From a virus, in the IMG/VR virus record IMGVR_UViG_3300035670_009638, positions 18,502 through 82,501 of that record: a stretch of DNA of 64,000 nucleotides. One strand, 5' to 3'. Of the stretch, positions 10,325 through 16,221 are shown one piece after another. Numbering within the stretch: position 1 is the first letter of the stretch; each line of letters begins with the position of its first letter. The notes beneath the pieces are model-generated. The model was not told the origin of the DNA. It was given only the letters and a program-made list of their open reading frames with translations, and did not search any database. The translations under genes and the position numbers were made by a program.

Positions 10325-10570
10325 ATGCTTCAAAAAATCAAGAAAAGAATTCGTAATCCTAAAGTAATTCTTGGTATTGTGTCTGGTGTTTTAATGATTC
10401 TAGTAAACTTAGGAATCATTGATGCAGTAATGTCGGACCAAGTTATCGAGATTACTAACATGATTCTTGGGGTCGGTGTGGCAATTGGTATTTTCTCAAA
10501 TCCTGAAAGTCATGTAAAACCAGAAGAACTTGAAGTTCCAGAAGAAGTTGAAGAAGAAAAAGCTGAGTAA
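10325..10570 (+). CDS. Phage holin, phi-LC3 family
   Basis: An 81-residue protein with the phi-LC3 holin layout: basic N-terminus with an Arg-Asn-Pro-Lys turn, two closely spaced hydrophobic segments (residues about 14-31 and 40-58) and an acidic, Glu-rich tail. It starts 12 nt after the amidase stop behind AAGGAGGAATTCTT. It should oligomerise in the membrane to release the endolysin; with the BhlA-like protein upstream it makes a two-holin lysis cassette. Confidence 0.85.
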   Translation: MLQKIKKRIRNPKVILGIVSGVLMILVNLGIIDAVMSDQVIEITNMILGVGVAIGIFSNPESHVKPEELEVPEEVEEEKAE

Positions 10571-10577
10571 TTCATTT

Positions 10578-10610
10578 ACGTCCTAAGCATGACGTTAAAC
10601 TGCTTTCTTT
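10578..10610 (+). terminator. Hairpin downstream of holin, possible terminator
   Basis: ACGTC / GACGT hairpin followed by a pyrimidine-rich stretch (CTGCTTTCTTTTTATC). Confidence 0.5.
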
Positions 10611-10642
10611 TTATCATAAAATTACTATTTTATAAATTATTT

Positions 10643-10670
10643 AGGCTCATTCGAGTCTTTATTTTTTTTA
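10643..10670 (+). terminator. Weak terminator before recombinase gene
   Basis: GGCTC / GAGTC stem with a four-base loop followed by TTTATTTTTTTT, directly upstream of the recombinase ribosome binding site. Confidence 0.5.
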
Positions 10671-10689
10671 TAAAGGAGGCCGATATGCA

Positions 10690-11667
10690 ATGGCTAAAAG
10701 GAATTATATTTATACTAATGAACTTTATGAAAAAGTAAATAGTGAAAATAAAATACTTCTTGATGACTATATTCTTGAAATGAAATCAAATGGCAGAAGC
10801 GATAAAACAATCTACCAATATACTGCCGACATTAAAATGTTTTACTGTTGGGCTGTAAAGGGTGTTAAAAACAAATCTATCTTAGAATTAAAGAAACGTG
10901 ACTTCAGAAGATTCTTCCTACAACTTCAAGACAATGGAACCTCAGCTGCACGTATAAACAGAGTACAATGTTCTCTTCGAAATATGCTTGAGTTTGCCTC
11001 TCAAGATGAAGATGAATATGATTATCCGATCAATATAATGAAAGGAATCAGAGGGCTACAGAAAGAAGAAGTTCGAGAGATTTGCTTCCTAACTAATGAA
11101 CAAATTGAGATGATATTAGATTATCTGATTTCTAAAAAACAATATCAGAAGGCTCTTTATCTGTCATTATCTTATGAGAGCGCTGGTAGACGTAACGAAG
11201 TATTCCAGGTGATGAAAGAAGGTTTCTTAGAAAATAATAGGACGAACGAGGTCACAGGTAAACGTGGGAAAAAATTTAGACTACTTTATTTTAATCGTTC
11301 CAAAGAAATTGCAAAGTTGTATTTTGAACAGCGTGGAGAAGATGATATTTCAGAACTTTGGATTGTCGGCAAAGGTGAAAATAAACGTACTGCAAAATAT
11401 GAAACTTTATATAACTGGACAGTAAGCTTCAGAAAGATTCTTGAAAAATTAACTGGAGATCACATTGAATTCAACCCTCACTCATATCGTCATTCAGCAC
11501 TCGAGAACTATTCAAACGGGACCCATTATGTCCTAAAAGAATTAGGAAAAGATAAACTTGATTTAAAAGTTTTGAAAGTTTTAGCGAATCACAATTCAAT
11601 CGAAACCACGGAAGGTTATTTGAAAGATCGGGATCAAGAATTATTAAACGAAGCATTTGGATTATAA
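10690..11667 (+). CDS. Tyrosine recombinase / integrase
   Basis: A 325-residue site-specific recombinase. The N-terminal ~100 residues are a SAM-like core-binding domain (LDDYILEMKSNGRSDKTI), followed by the catalytic domain with Arg (SAGRRNE, about residue 175), the His-x-x-Arg box (HSYRHS, about 262), a second His (LANHNS, about 300) and the nucleophilic Tyr (EGYL, about 311). It would mediate phage integration/excision or dimer resolution. It is the last rightward gene, convergent with the leftward block, and shares a bidirectional terminator. No attP-like repeat was recognised next to it. The ribosome binding site is AAGGAGGCCGATATGCA. Confidence 0.88.
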   Translation: MAKRNYIYTNELYEKVNSENKILLDDYILEMKSNGRSDKTIYQYTADIKMFYCWAVKGVKNKSILELKKRDFRRFFLQLQDNGTSAARINRVQCSLRNMLEFASQDEDEYDYPINIMKGIRGLQKEEVREICFLTNEQIEMILDYLISKKQYQKALYLSLSYESAGRRNEVFQVMKEGFLENNRTNEVTGKRGKKFRLLYFNRSKEIAKLYFEQRGEDDISELWIVGKGENKRTAKYETLYNWTVSFRKILEKLTGDHIEFNPHSYRHSALENYSNGTHYVLKELGKDKLDLKVLKVLANHNSIETTEGYLKDRDQELLNEAFGL

Positions 11668-11669
11668 AA

Positions 11670-11687
11670 AGGGTGATTTCTCACCCT
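11670..11687. terminator. Bidirectional terminator between convergent genes
   Basis: AGGGTGA / TCACCCT stem with TTTC loop. On the minus strand it is followed by TTTTTATAA; on the plus strand by ACTTTAT. The minus-strand gene stops inside the stem. Confidence 0.75.
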
Positions 11688-11923
11688 ACTTTATAACCAC
11701 CATATAAATCATTTATTACTTTTTGAATAAAATTCCAATCTACAGAACCTTCGTGGTTATACATCATATACTCTTCTGAGAATTCATTTTCAAAAATATA
11801 AATTTCTTTACCTTCATAAAAATTAATACTTTTTAATTTTAAATCTTCATACTCATAAGATTTGTTTTGGTTCTCACCTACAATTACTGAATAAATTTCT
11901 CCAATTATCATTTTTTCTTTCAT
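11681..11923 (-). CDS. Hypothetical protein (80 aa)
   Basis: Start chosen at the ATG at 11923, nine bases from CAGGAG; a preceding in-frame ATG touches that ribosome binding site. The acidic protein has alternating strands and ends in a Gly-Gly-Tyr-Lys-Val-Gly tail. No family recognised. It is a one-gene transcription unit with its own TGTACA-type promoter. Confidence 0.65.
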   Translation of the reverse strand: MKEKMIIGEIYSVIVGENQNKSYEYEDLKLKSINFYEGKEIYIFENEFSEEYMMYNHEGSVDWNFIQKVINDLYGGYKVG

Positions 11924-11979
11924 GTTACTCATCTCCTGGTTGTTATTTATAAGGATTTATTTCTTTACCTTATATATAT

Positions 11980-12008
11980 ATTATATACCATTTTCTTCCA
12001 TCTGTACA
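11980..12008 (-). promoter_or_regulatory. Promoter, TGTACA-N17-TATAAT
   Basis: -35 TGTACA (12003-12008), 17-bp spacer, -10 TATAAT (11980-11985). Drives the 80-aa gene. Confidence 0.75.
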
Positions 12009-12135
12009 CCCTTATTTACTTAATTTTTCAAAAAATTTGAATTTTATTACATAATTATTAACAGTCTTATAGAGCTATACTCTACGAGTCATCTAGTCGG
12101 CATTTAAAATCCACCGCGATGAACAACTTGTCTTT
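12009..12135. other. Non-coding stretch beside the pseudogene remnant
   Basis: No intact gene. It holds a short hairpin (TAGAG / CTCTA near 12070-12085) and the degenerate downstream part of the small-protein remnant. Nothing else convincing. Confidence 0.4.
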
Positions 12136-12195
12136 TTAAACTTGTTCTGACGCAATCGATCTTTTAATACTTGGTTCTCTTATTCTAAATTTCAT
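12136..12195 (-). pseudogene. Remnant of a small basic phage protein
   Basis: From ATG 12195 (nine bases after CGGAG) a 19-residue basic peptide (MKFRIREPSIKRSIASEQV) runs to TAA. It looks like the N-terminus of a small basic protein common in Bacillus phages that begins with a Phe-Arg-Ile-Arg-x-Pro-Ser-x-Lys-Lys motif. After the stop, another frame continues with a similar basic pattern (Leu-Lys-Arg-Gln-Val-Val-His-Arg) before further stops, suggesting decay by frameshift. It could instead be a genuine micro-protein. Confidence 0.4.
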
Positions 12196-12235
12196 TTTCA
12201 TCTACTCCGATTTATATCTCTGAAACTGAACAAGC

Positions 12236-12253
12236 ACGCTGATTATTCAGCGT
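12236..12253 (-). terminator. Hairpin at end of SAP/NUMOD-like gene
   Basis: ACGCTGA / TCAGCGT stem enclosing the stop codon region, with GCTTGTTC after it on the minus strand; weak U-tract. Confidence 0.5.
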
Positions 12254-12638
12254 ACTTGAACAGATAGCCGCCAGTTTTAAATTTTCGACCCGCAACAGTT
12301 TCTTTTCCAGTTTTAAGTGAATGCTTCACCCAACCAACATTACAGATATTGTTTTCTGTTGCCCACTTGAAAGTTTCTAATAATCCATTAATTGTATTTA
12401 CTAGTTGACCATCTTTATATACTTCAATAACTCTTCTACGCCCTCTTCGTGGTTGAGGTTTTTCTACTTCTTCTTGTTGAGATTGTTCAGATTGCTCTTC
12501 AGCAATTCTAGCTTCTTCTTCAAGGATTGGAGTTAAAGCATCGATTAATTGTTGTTTATTCATATCCCAACGACCAGTAATATTTTTTTCTCCTGCTAGA
12601 TTTCTAAGTTCTTTTACTTTCATTTCTTGTAAATTCAT
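12243..12638 (-). CDS. SAP/Rho-N-like plus NUMOD-like DNA-binding protein
   Basis: The ATG at 12638 follows TTGGAGGTAAGAAAA; the longer frame would start within the ribosome binding site. Residues 1-~45 form a Rho_N/SAP-like helix-turn-helix (Met-Lys-Val-Lys-Glu-Leu-Arg-Asn-Leu-Ala then Gln-Gln-Leu-Ile-Asp-Ala-Leu), then an acidic/Gln linker, a basic patch (RRGRRR), and a C-terminal ~50 residues that resemble NUMOD-type repeats of homing endonucleases, ending Gly-Gly-Tyr-Leu-Phe-Lys-Tyr. Likely a small DNA- or RNA-binding protein; no nuclease motif is present. Confidence 0.6.
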   Translation of the reverse strand: MNLQEMKVKELRNLAGEKNITGRWDMNKQQLIDALTPILEEEARIAEEQSEQSQQEEVEKPQPRRGRRRVIEVYKDGQLVNTINGLLETFKWATENNICNVGWVKHSLKTGKETVAGRKFKTGGYLFKYAE

Positions 12639-12691
12639 TTTTCTTACCTCCAATTTAGTAGTTGAATTTTTTTTATATCTCTCTAATTATT

Positions 12692-12720
12692 ATTATATAC
12701 AGATTCTACCAACTCGTAAA
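12692..12720 (-). promoter_or_regulatory. Promoter, TTTACG-N17-TATAAT
   Basis: -35 TTTACG (12715-12720), 17-bp spacer, -10 TATAAT (12692-12697), followed by the recurring AATTAGAGAGATATAAA leader and a TTCAACTACTA motif just before the ribosome binding site. Confidence 0.8.
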
Positions 12721-12762
12721 CACTTTTTTTGCAATATTTTGAAAGTTCTTGCAACTTTTTGT

Positions 12763-12790
12763 CAAAAAAAGAGAGGCTTTAGGCCCCTCT
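12763..12790 (-). terminator. Rho-independent terminator of the RadC/ArdC operon
   Basis: AGAGGGGC / GCCTCTCT stem (one G-U), loop CTAAA, followed by TTTTTTTG. Confidence 0.85.
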
Positions 12791-12820
12791 AAAATCACTC
12801 AACTAAATAAATCAGAAATA

Positions 12821-13051
12821 TTAATTAATAGGAATGTTAAAAATGATTAGAACAATCAATATAGCAGTAATAAAAAATCCATAGAATCCATAGAACAATA
12901 TACGATCGCTAACATGACCATCAATTCCAAAGTATTCATTTACTTTCCAATAAATCGTAGATAGAACTTCCAATGTCATTAAAATTAAGATGCTAATCTT
13001 TTGGCGAAGTGTCAGTTTTTTTCGACTAGGAAGTTGAACAATTCTTTCCAT
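12821..13051 (-). CDS. Small two-helix membrane protein
   Basis: 76 residues: a basic N-terminus (Pro-Ser-Arg-Lys-Lys) then two hydrophobic segments at about residues 19-36 and 52-73. ATG preceded by AAGGAGAGTATATCAAA. It is the last gene of the RadC/ArdC operon. Function unknown. Confidence 0.65.
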   Translation of the reverse strand: MERIVQLPSRKKLTLRQKISILILMTLEVLSTIYWKVNEYFGIDGHVSDRILFYGFYGFFITAILIVLIIFNIPIN

Positions 13052-13092
13052 TTTGATATACTCTCCTTAGAAATAGTTTTTGTTTGGTTACT

Positions 13093-13114
13093 GGTTCGTG
13101 TTGCAGCACGAACC
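13093..13114 (-). other. Intercistronic hairpin after RadC-like gene
   Basis: Perfect GGTTCGTG / CACGAACC stem starting at the stop codon; no U-tract, so more likely an RNA-stability or processing element than a terminator. Confidence 0.5.
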
Positions 13115-13759
13115 TCAAACGTAACCTTTTTCTTTCAAAGAAACATGTTTTCCTTGACCGATTATAATATGATCGAGCAGTTCAATTCCAACCATTTTTC
13201 CAACTTCTGAAAGTCTCTTAGTTACTTCAACATCTTGTCTGCTGGGATCAGGATTCCCAGAAGGATGATTATGACAAACAATAACTGAGGCTGCACTTAA
13301 TCGAATTCCTTCTCGAAAAACCTCTCTCGGATGAACAATACTAGAATTTAGTGAACCTTTGAAAACCATTTTTCTTGAAATGATAATATTCTTTGTGTTC
13401 AAGTAAATTGCTTCAAAATGTTCTTGATTCTGTAAAGTTAAATCTTCGAAATACTTAGCTACATCTTCCGGGCTTCTTACAATATAGCTATCTTCTTTTT
13501 TGAATTTTCTTATATAGTTTGCTAGTCCAAATGAAGAAACAATTCTTCTCGCCGAAACTTCACCGATCCCTTCGAATTTTTTAAGTTCATCGATACTCAT
13601 ATCTACTAGTCTACTAATTCCAAGACTCGCCAATTTACCAGTTGATTCTGGATTTGCTTTAGGACCAATTAGAATTGCCAACATATTTTGTAATGAGGTT
13701 CCATCTGGACCATAAAAACTTAATTCTTCTTTTGCTACCTGAAAATGATTATTTTCCAT
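13115..13759 (-). CDS. RadC-like JAB1/MPN metalloprotease-fold protein
   Basis: The 214-residue protein has an N-terminal helix-hairpin-helix-like region (Phe-Glu-Gly-Ile-Gly-Glu-Val-Ser-Ala, around residues 60-75) and a C-terminal RadC/JAB domain with the metal motif His-Asn-His-Pro-Ser-Gly-Asn-Pro-Asp-Pro-Ser near residues 165-175 and an upstream Glu. RadC homologues are frequent on phages, ICEs and plasmids beside antirestriction genes; the biochemical role is unsettled. Here it shares an operon with an ArdC-like gene. The ribosome binding site is TTAGGAGGTATTTAA. Confidence 0.88.
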   Translation of the reverse strand: MENNHFQVAKEELSFYGPDGTSLQNMLAILIGPKANPESTGKLASLGISRLVDMSIDELKKFEGIGEVSARRIVSSFGLANYIRKFKKEDSYIVRSPEDVAKYFEDLTLQNQEHFEAIYLNTKNIIISRKMVFKGSLNSSIVHPREVFREGIRLSAASVIVCHNHPSGNPDPSRQDVEVTKRLSEVGKMVGIELLDHIIIGQGKHVSLKEKGYV

Positions 13760-13910
13760 TTAAATACCTCCTAATTAAAATAAAATATTTAATATATTTT
13801 TGCACTCATTGATAATAAATCATCATAGAAGGCTACAGGATGTCCTGTATTTCATTTTGTTTTCCGTTTAATATAAAACATTAGACTGGATTTCGAAAAG
13901 GCCATACGGG

Positions 13911-14405
13911 TCAAATATGAGCCTCGTTTCCGGTCAAAGGGCAATTTCCACAGTCTTGTGTTAAACATTGAGCACAAGGAAGAATTTTAATTCTACAATT
14001 TGGACAAGACTGACTTTCGAATCTTTGTTCCAATTCAACTTCATTTTCACAATGAGGACACCATTCAGAAACTGTTTGGTTTTTTTGATATTCTTCAAGA
14101 CTAGATTGTGACCAGTATTTCTCAATTCCTTTATGTTCAGAATGACAAGGTCCGCAAAGAACCATATCAAGGAGTTCCAGCCAAATATCTTCGTTCTTTC
14201 TCATATCTAAAATTTTTCCACATTTATCGCATATTTCAAAACCAACATCCATTTCATCAATATCATTCAATAAATCTACTTTTCTTTGAAGTCTTTCTTT
14301 AAACTCTGGACCAGACAAGTTCTCGAATGTTTCCATTAAACTGACCGCATCATCTAGTTCTCTAAATAATTTTCGGGCCAAATCATATTGCAATAAGTTC
14401 CTCAT
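13911..14405 (-). CDS. Zinc-finger protein with four Cys pairs
   Basis: 164 residues. The N-terminal half is helical; Cys-x-x-Cys pairs occur near residues 59 (Cys-Asp-Lys-Cys), 84 (Cys-Gly-Pro-Cys), 117 (Cys-Pro-His-Cys), 133 (Cys-Pro-Asn-Cys) and near the C-terminus (Cys-Ala-Gln-Cys, Cys-Gly-Asn-Cys), giving two or three zinc ribbons. It overlaps the ArdC-like gene by 23 nt, so the two are co-translated. Probably nucleic-acid binding; family not recognised. Confidence 0.65.
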   Translation of the reverse strand: MRNLLQYDLARKLFRELDDAVSLMETFENLSGPEFKERLQRKVDLLNDIDEMDVGFEICDKCGKILDMRKNEDIWLELLDMVLCGPCHSEHKGIEKYWSQSSLEEYQKNQTVSEWCPHCENEVELEQRFESQSCPNCRIKILPCAQCLTQDCGNCPLTGNEAHI

Positions 14406-15255
14406 TTTTAACCTCCTGGAATTCTAAAATATAATCTGCTGCTTTTTGTGCATGTTGTGCCGCATAAATTATCAACTTGGGATCTTTCTTGATTTCAGAT
14501 AACCAACCGTATAAATAAGAAATTGAATTTTGATGTTGTTTTTCATTTTCAATTCCTAAGACTGAAAGAATCATGTTACTACCGATTTCAGCAACTAGCT
14601 CTTCTTTTGAGTAACTTTCTGAACCAAAAACTGACTGATCATCATTAGTAAATCGATTGAGTCTAATATTATGTCCAGTTGAATGAACCATTTCATGGAA
14701 TATCGTAGAGTAATATTCTTCAACTTCTCTAAACTGGCTTAGGTCTGGCATCGTAATGATGTCTAAGGTTGGTGTGTAATAAGCTCGGTTTGAGCCTTTA
14801 TGAATTCGAATTTTCACTTCAGACTTATATGATTGAATCAAGTTCTCTGCTTGTTCGTTGGGGTTATGATGGAAATTCATTTGTTCTTCTTCAATACCTT
14901 CAACATCAGCAGCAGAAAAGACCCTGTAATAACGGAACACTGGATAACTTTCTTCTTCTCCATCTTCATTCTTCTTCTCAACAAATTTCCAAAATGCTAC
15001 CATATGAGACTTACTTCCTTTTTTCAATTTGACCTCTGGATTTTTCTTGTTTAAATCTTGTATTTGGTTAAAGGTTAAATAATTTCCACCATCCAAAAGC
15101 AAAAGATTAATTCCTCGATAAGGCTTCTTGGTTACGTAGTTCTTTGGAATGCCACCTTTCCAAGGTTTTCTCCAAGGAGTAGTTCTACCATTTTGGATGG
15201 CATCTTCAATTTCCTTAATAATTTTCTCCTGAACAATTTGGTAGACTTTTGACAT
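14383..15255 (-). CDS. ardC: ArdC-like antirestriction / zincin-type ssDNA-binding protein
   Basis: The 290-residue protein fits the ArdC architecture: an N-terminal ssDNA-binding domain (residues 1-~130, with Pro-Trp-Arg-Lys-Pro-Trp near 27 and Tyr-Arg-Gly-Ile-Asn near 47) and a C-terminal zincin metallopeptidase domain with His-Glu-Met-Val-His (about residue 188) and a downstream Glu in Glu-Glu-Leu-Val-Ala-Glu-Ile. ArdC proteins protect incoming DNA from type I/II restriction. The role in this phage is inferred from the family. It is preceded by TTAGGAGGATAAAG. Confidence 0.88.
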   Translation of the reverse strand: MSKVYQIVQEKIIKEIEDAIQNGRTTPWRKPWKGGIPKNYVTKKPYRGINLLLLDGGNYLTFNQIQDLNKKNPEVKLKKGSKSHMVAFWKFVEKKNEDGEEESYPVFRYYRVFSAADVEGIEEEQMNFHHNPNEQAENLIQSYKSEVKIRIHKGSNRAYYTPTLDIITMPDLSQFREVEEYYSTIFHEMVHSTGHNIRLNRFTNDDQSVFGSESYSKEELVAEIGSNMILSVLGIENEKQHQNSISYLYGWLSEIKKDPKLIIYAAQHAQKAADYILEFQEVKNEELIAI

Positions 15256-15265
15256 CTTTATCCTC

Positions 15266-15463
15266 CTAACGAATAAAAGTTGAAAATGAAATCAATCTTG
15301 GTCGTTGATTATATTTTTTAGCAATCTCTTTTGACTTCTTGTTAAACAAGGTTATATAAGGCTCAATTTCGTCCTTTGCTTGTTCTCTATTGATTTTACC
15401 AATGTTATACAAGGCTCTTGCTTCTTGAGCTCTTAGAAGTAGCGTACGGGATTCGTGTGTCAT
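15266..15463 (-). CDS. Small phage protein (65 aa)
   Basis: Helical, Arg/Glu-rich peptide (MTHESRTLLLRAQEARALYN...) with AAGGAGGACTTTAAA before the ATG. Similar small proteins precede ArdC-like genes in Gram-positive mobile elements, but I cannot name the family. Confidence 0.6.
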   Translation of the reverse strand: MTHESRTLLLRAQEARALYNIGKINREQAKDEIEPYITLFNKKSKEIAKKYNQRPRLISFSTFIR

Positions 15464-15484
15464 TTTAAAGTCCTCCTTATATAA

Positions 15485-15562
15485 TTAAATTAAATCATCT
15501 TCACCATAACCCAAGAAAATTACTGATAACACTACTAATACAGAAGATAATACTTTTTTCAT
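15485..15562 (-). CDS. 25-aa membrane micro-protein
   Basis: ATG at 15562 follows a strong AAGGAGGTATCAGA. The peptide (MKKVLSSVLVVLSVIFLGYG then EDDLI) looks like a single membrane span or an uncleaved signal peptide. The context between two real genes and the strong ribosome binding site support translation. Confidence 0.55.
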   Translation of the reverse strand: MKKVLSSVLVVLSVIFLGYGEDDLI

Positions 15563-15602
15563 TCTGATACCTCCTTTATTAATTGTTAGTTGCTTCTAGC
15601 TA

Positions 15603-15630
15603 AAACAACTCCGAGACTTATGTCTCAGAG
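15603..15630 (-). terminator. Rho-independent terminator of zinc-ribbon gene
   Basis: CTCTGAGAC / GTCTCGGAG nine-bp stem (one G-U), ATAA loop, then TTGTTTTA. Confidence 0.75.
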
Positions 15631-15642
15631 CTGCTTATTATT

Positions 15643-15927
15643 TTATTTATAGATAATTATTAAACTTTCTAATGCTTCTCTAGTTCCACAAGAATCGCAA
15701 ATCATTGTCTTATTATCTTTTCTTGAAAGAGCTAATAATCTTTCAAAAGTTTGTTTACAACTAGGACAGATTTCAATAAATTCTACATCCAGGTTTTCTT
15801 TCTTAAATTTTCTAAACTCATTTAAATTTTCAAAATTGTAAAAGAAAGATTCAATTCTTTTCTTTTTAACTTGGACTTCAACTAAAATTTCTCCAGATTT
15901 CAATGTTTCTACGTAAGCTTGTTTCAT
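15643..15927 (-). CDS. Zinc-ribbon protein (94 aa)
   Basis: A 94-residue protein with a C-terminal zinc ribbon: Cys-Pro-Ser-Cys near residue 54 and Cys-Asp-Ser-Cys near 77. No catalytic domain. Its promoter carries a LexA-like operator in the spacer, so it may be induced by DNA damage or controlled by a phage repressor of similar specificity. Confidence 0.65.
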   Translation of the reverse strand: MKQAYVETLKSGEILVEVQVKKKRIESFFYNFENLNEFRKFKKENLDVEFIEICPSCKQTFERLLALSRKDNKTMICDSCGTREALESLIIIYK

Positions 15928-15973
15928 TTTTCTTCACTCCTAGTAGTTGGTTATTTATATTTCTCTATAATTA

Positions 15974-16002
15974 ATTATATCAAACGTTTGTTCGCTTGTA
16001 CA
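15974..16002 (-). promoter_or_regulatory. Promoter TGTACA-N17-TATAAT with LexA-like box in the spacer
   Basis: -35 at 15997-16002, -10 at 15974-15979. The spacer contains CGAACAAACGTTTG (15980-15993), matching the Gram-positive LexA consensus CGAAC-N4-GTTCG at nine of ten fixed positions. Confidence 0.65.
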
Positions 16003-16049
16003 TAATTATTTGCAATTTTCAGAAAATTTATTTTAACTTTTATTATAAT

Positions 16050-16138
16050 TAGATCAAGAGATAAAGGCCTTGATCAATTGATTTTTTTATTTATATCTCT
16101 GTAATTATTATTATAAATAGATTACTGCCAAACGTAAA
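16050..16138 (-). ncRNA. Possible short RNA from a promoter with no adjacent gene
   Basis: A good promoter (TTTACG 16133-16138, N17, TATAAT 16110-16115) points at a gene-free stretch. About 30 nt into the transcript there is a GATCAAG / CTTGATC hairpin (16052-16075) followed by TAATTATAATAAAA. It may make a ~55-nt RNA or may simply be a distal second promoter for the zinc-ribbon gene. Confidence 0.35.
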
Positions 16139-16189
16139 CGATTTTTCAAATTTTACAATATTTTTAATTTTATTACAAACAATTAAATA

Positions 16190-16221
16190 TAAGAAGAAGT
16201 AGCCTGTGATTAGACTACTTC
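16190..16221 (-). terminator. Terminator of topoisomerase A-subunit gene
   Basis: GAAGTAG / CTACTTC stem overlapping the stop codon, then TTCTTATATTT. Confidence 0.65.

Noticed and set aside
10570-10690. Attachment site (attP) next to the integrase
   Set aside because: Only terminator-like hairpins are visible; no core or arm-type repeats could be recognised without the bacterial junctions.
12050-12120. Possible tRNA-like fold
   Set aside because: Hairpins are present but there is no TTCRA T-loop, no 7-bp acceptor stem and no CCA end. Nowhere in the window did I find a convincing tRNA.
16050-16090. Plus-strand terminator GATCAAG/CTTGATC with T-run
   Set aside because: The T-run begins seven bases after the stem and there is no plus-strand gene or promoter before it; kept only as part of a possible minus-strand RNA.
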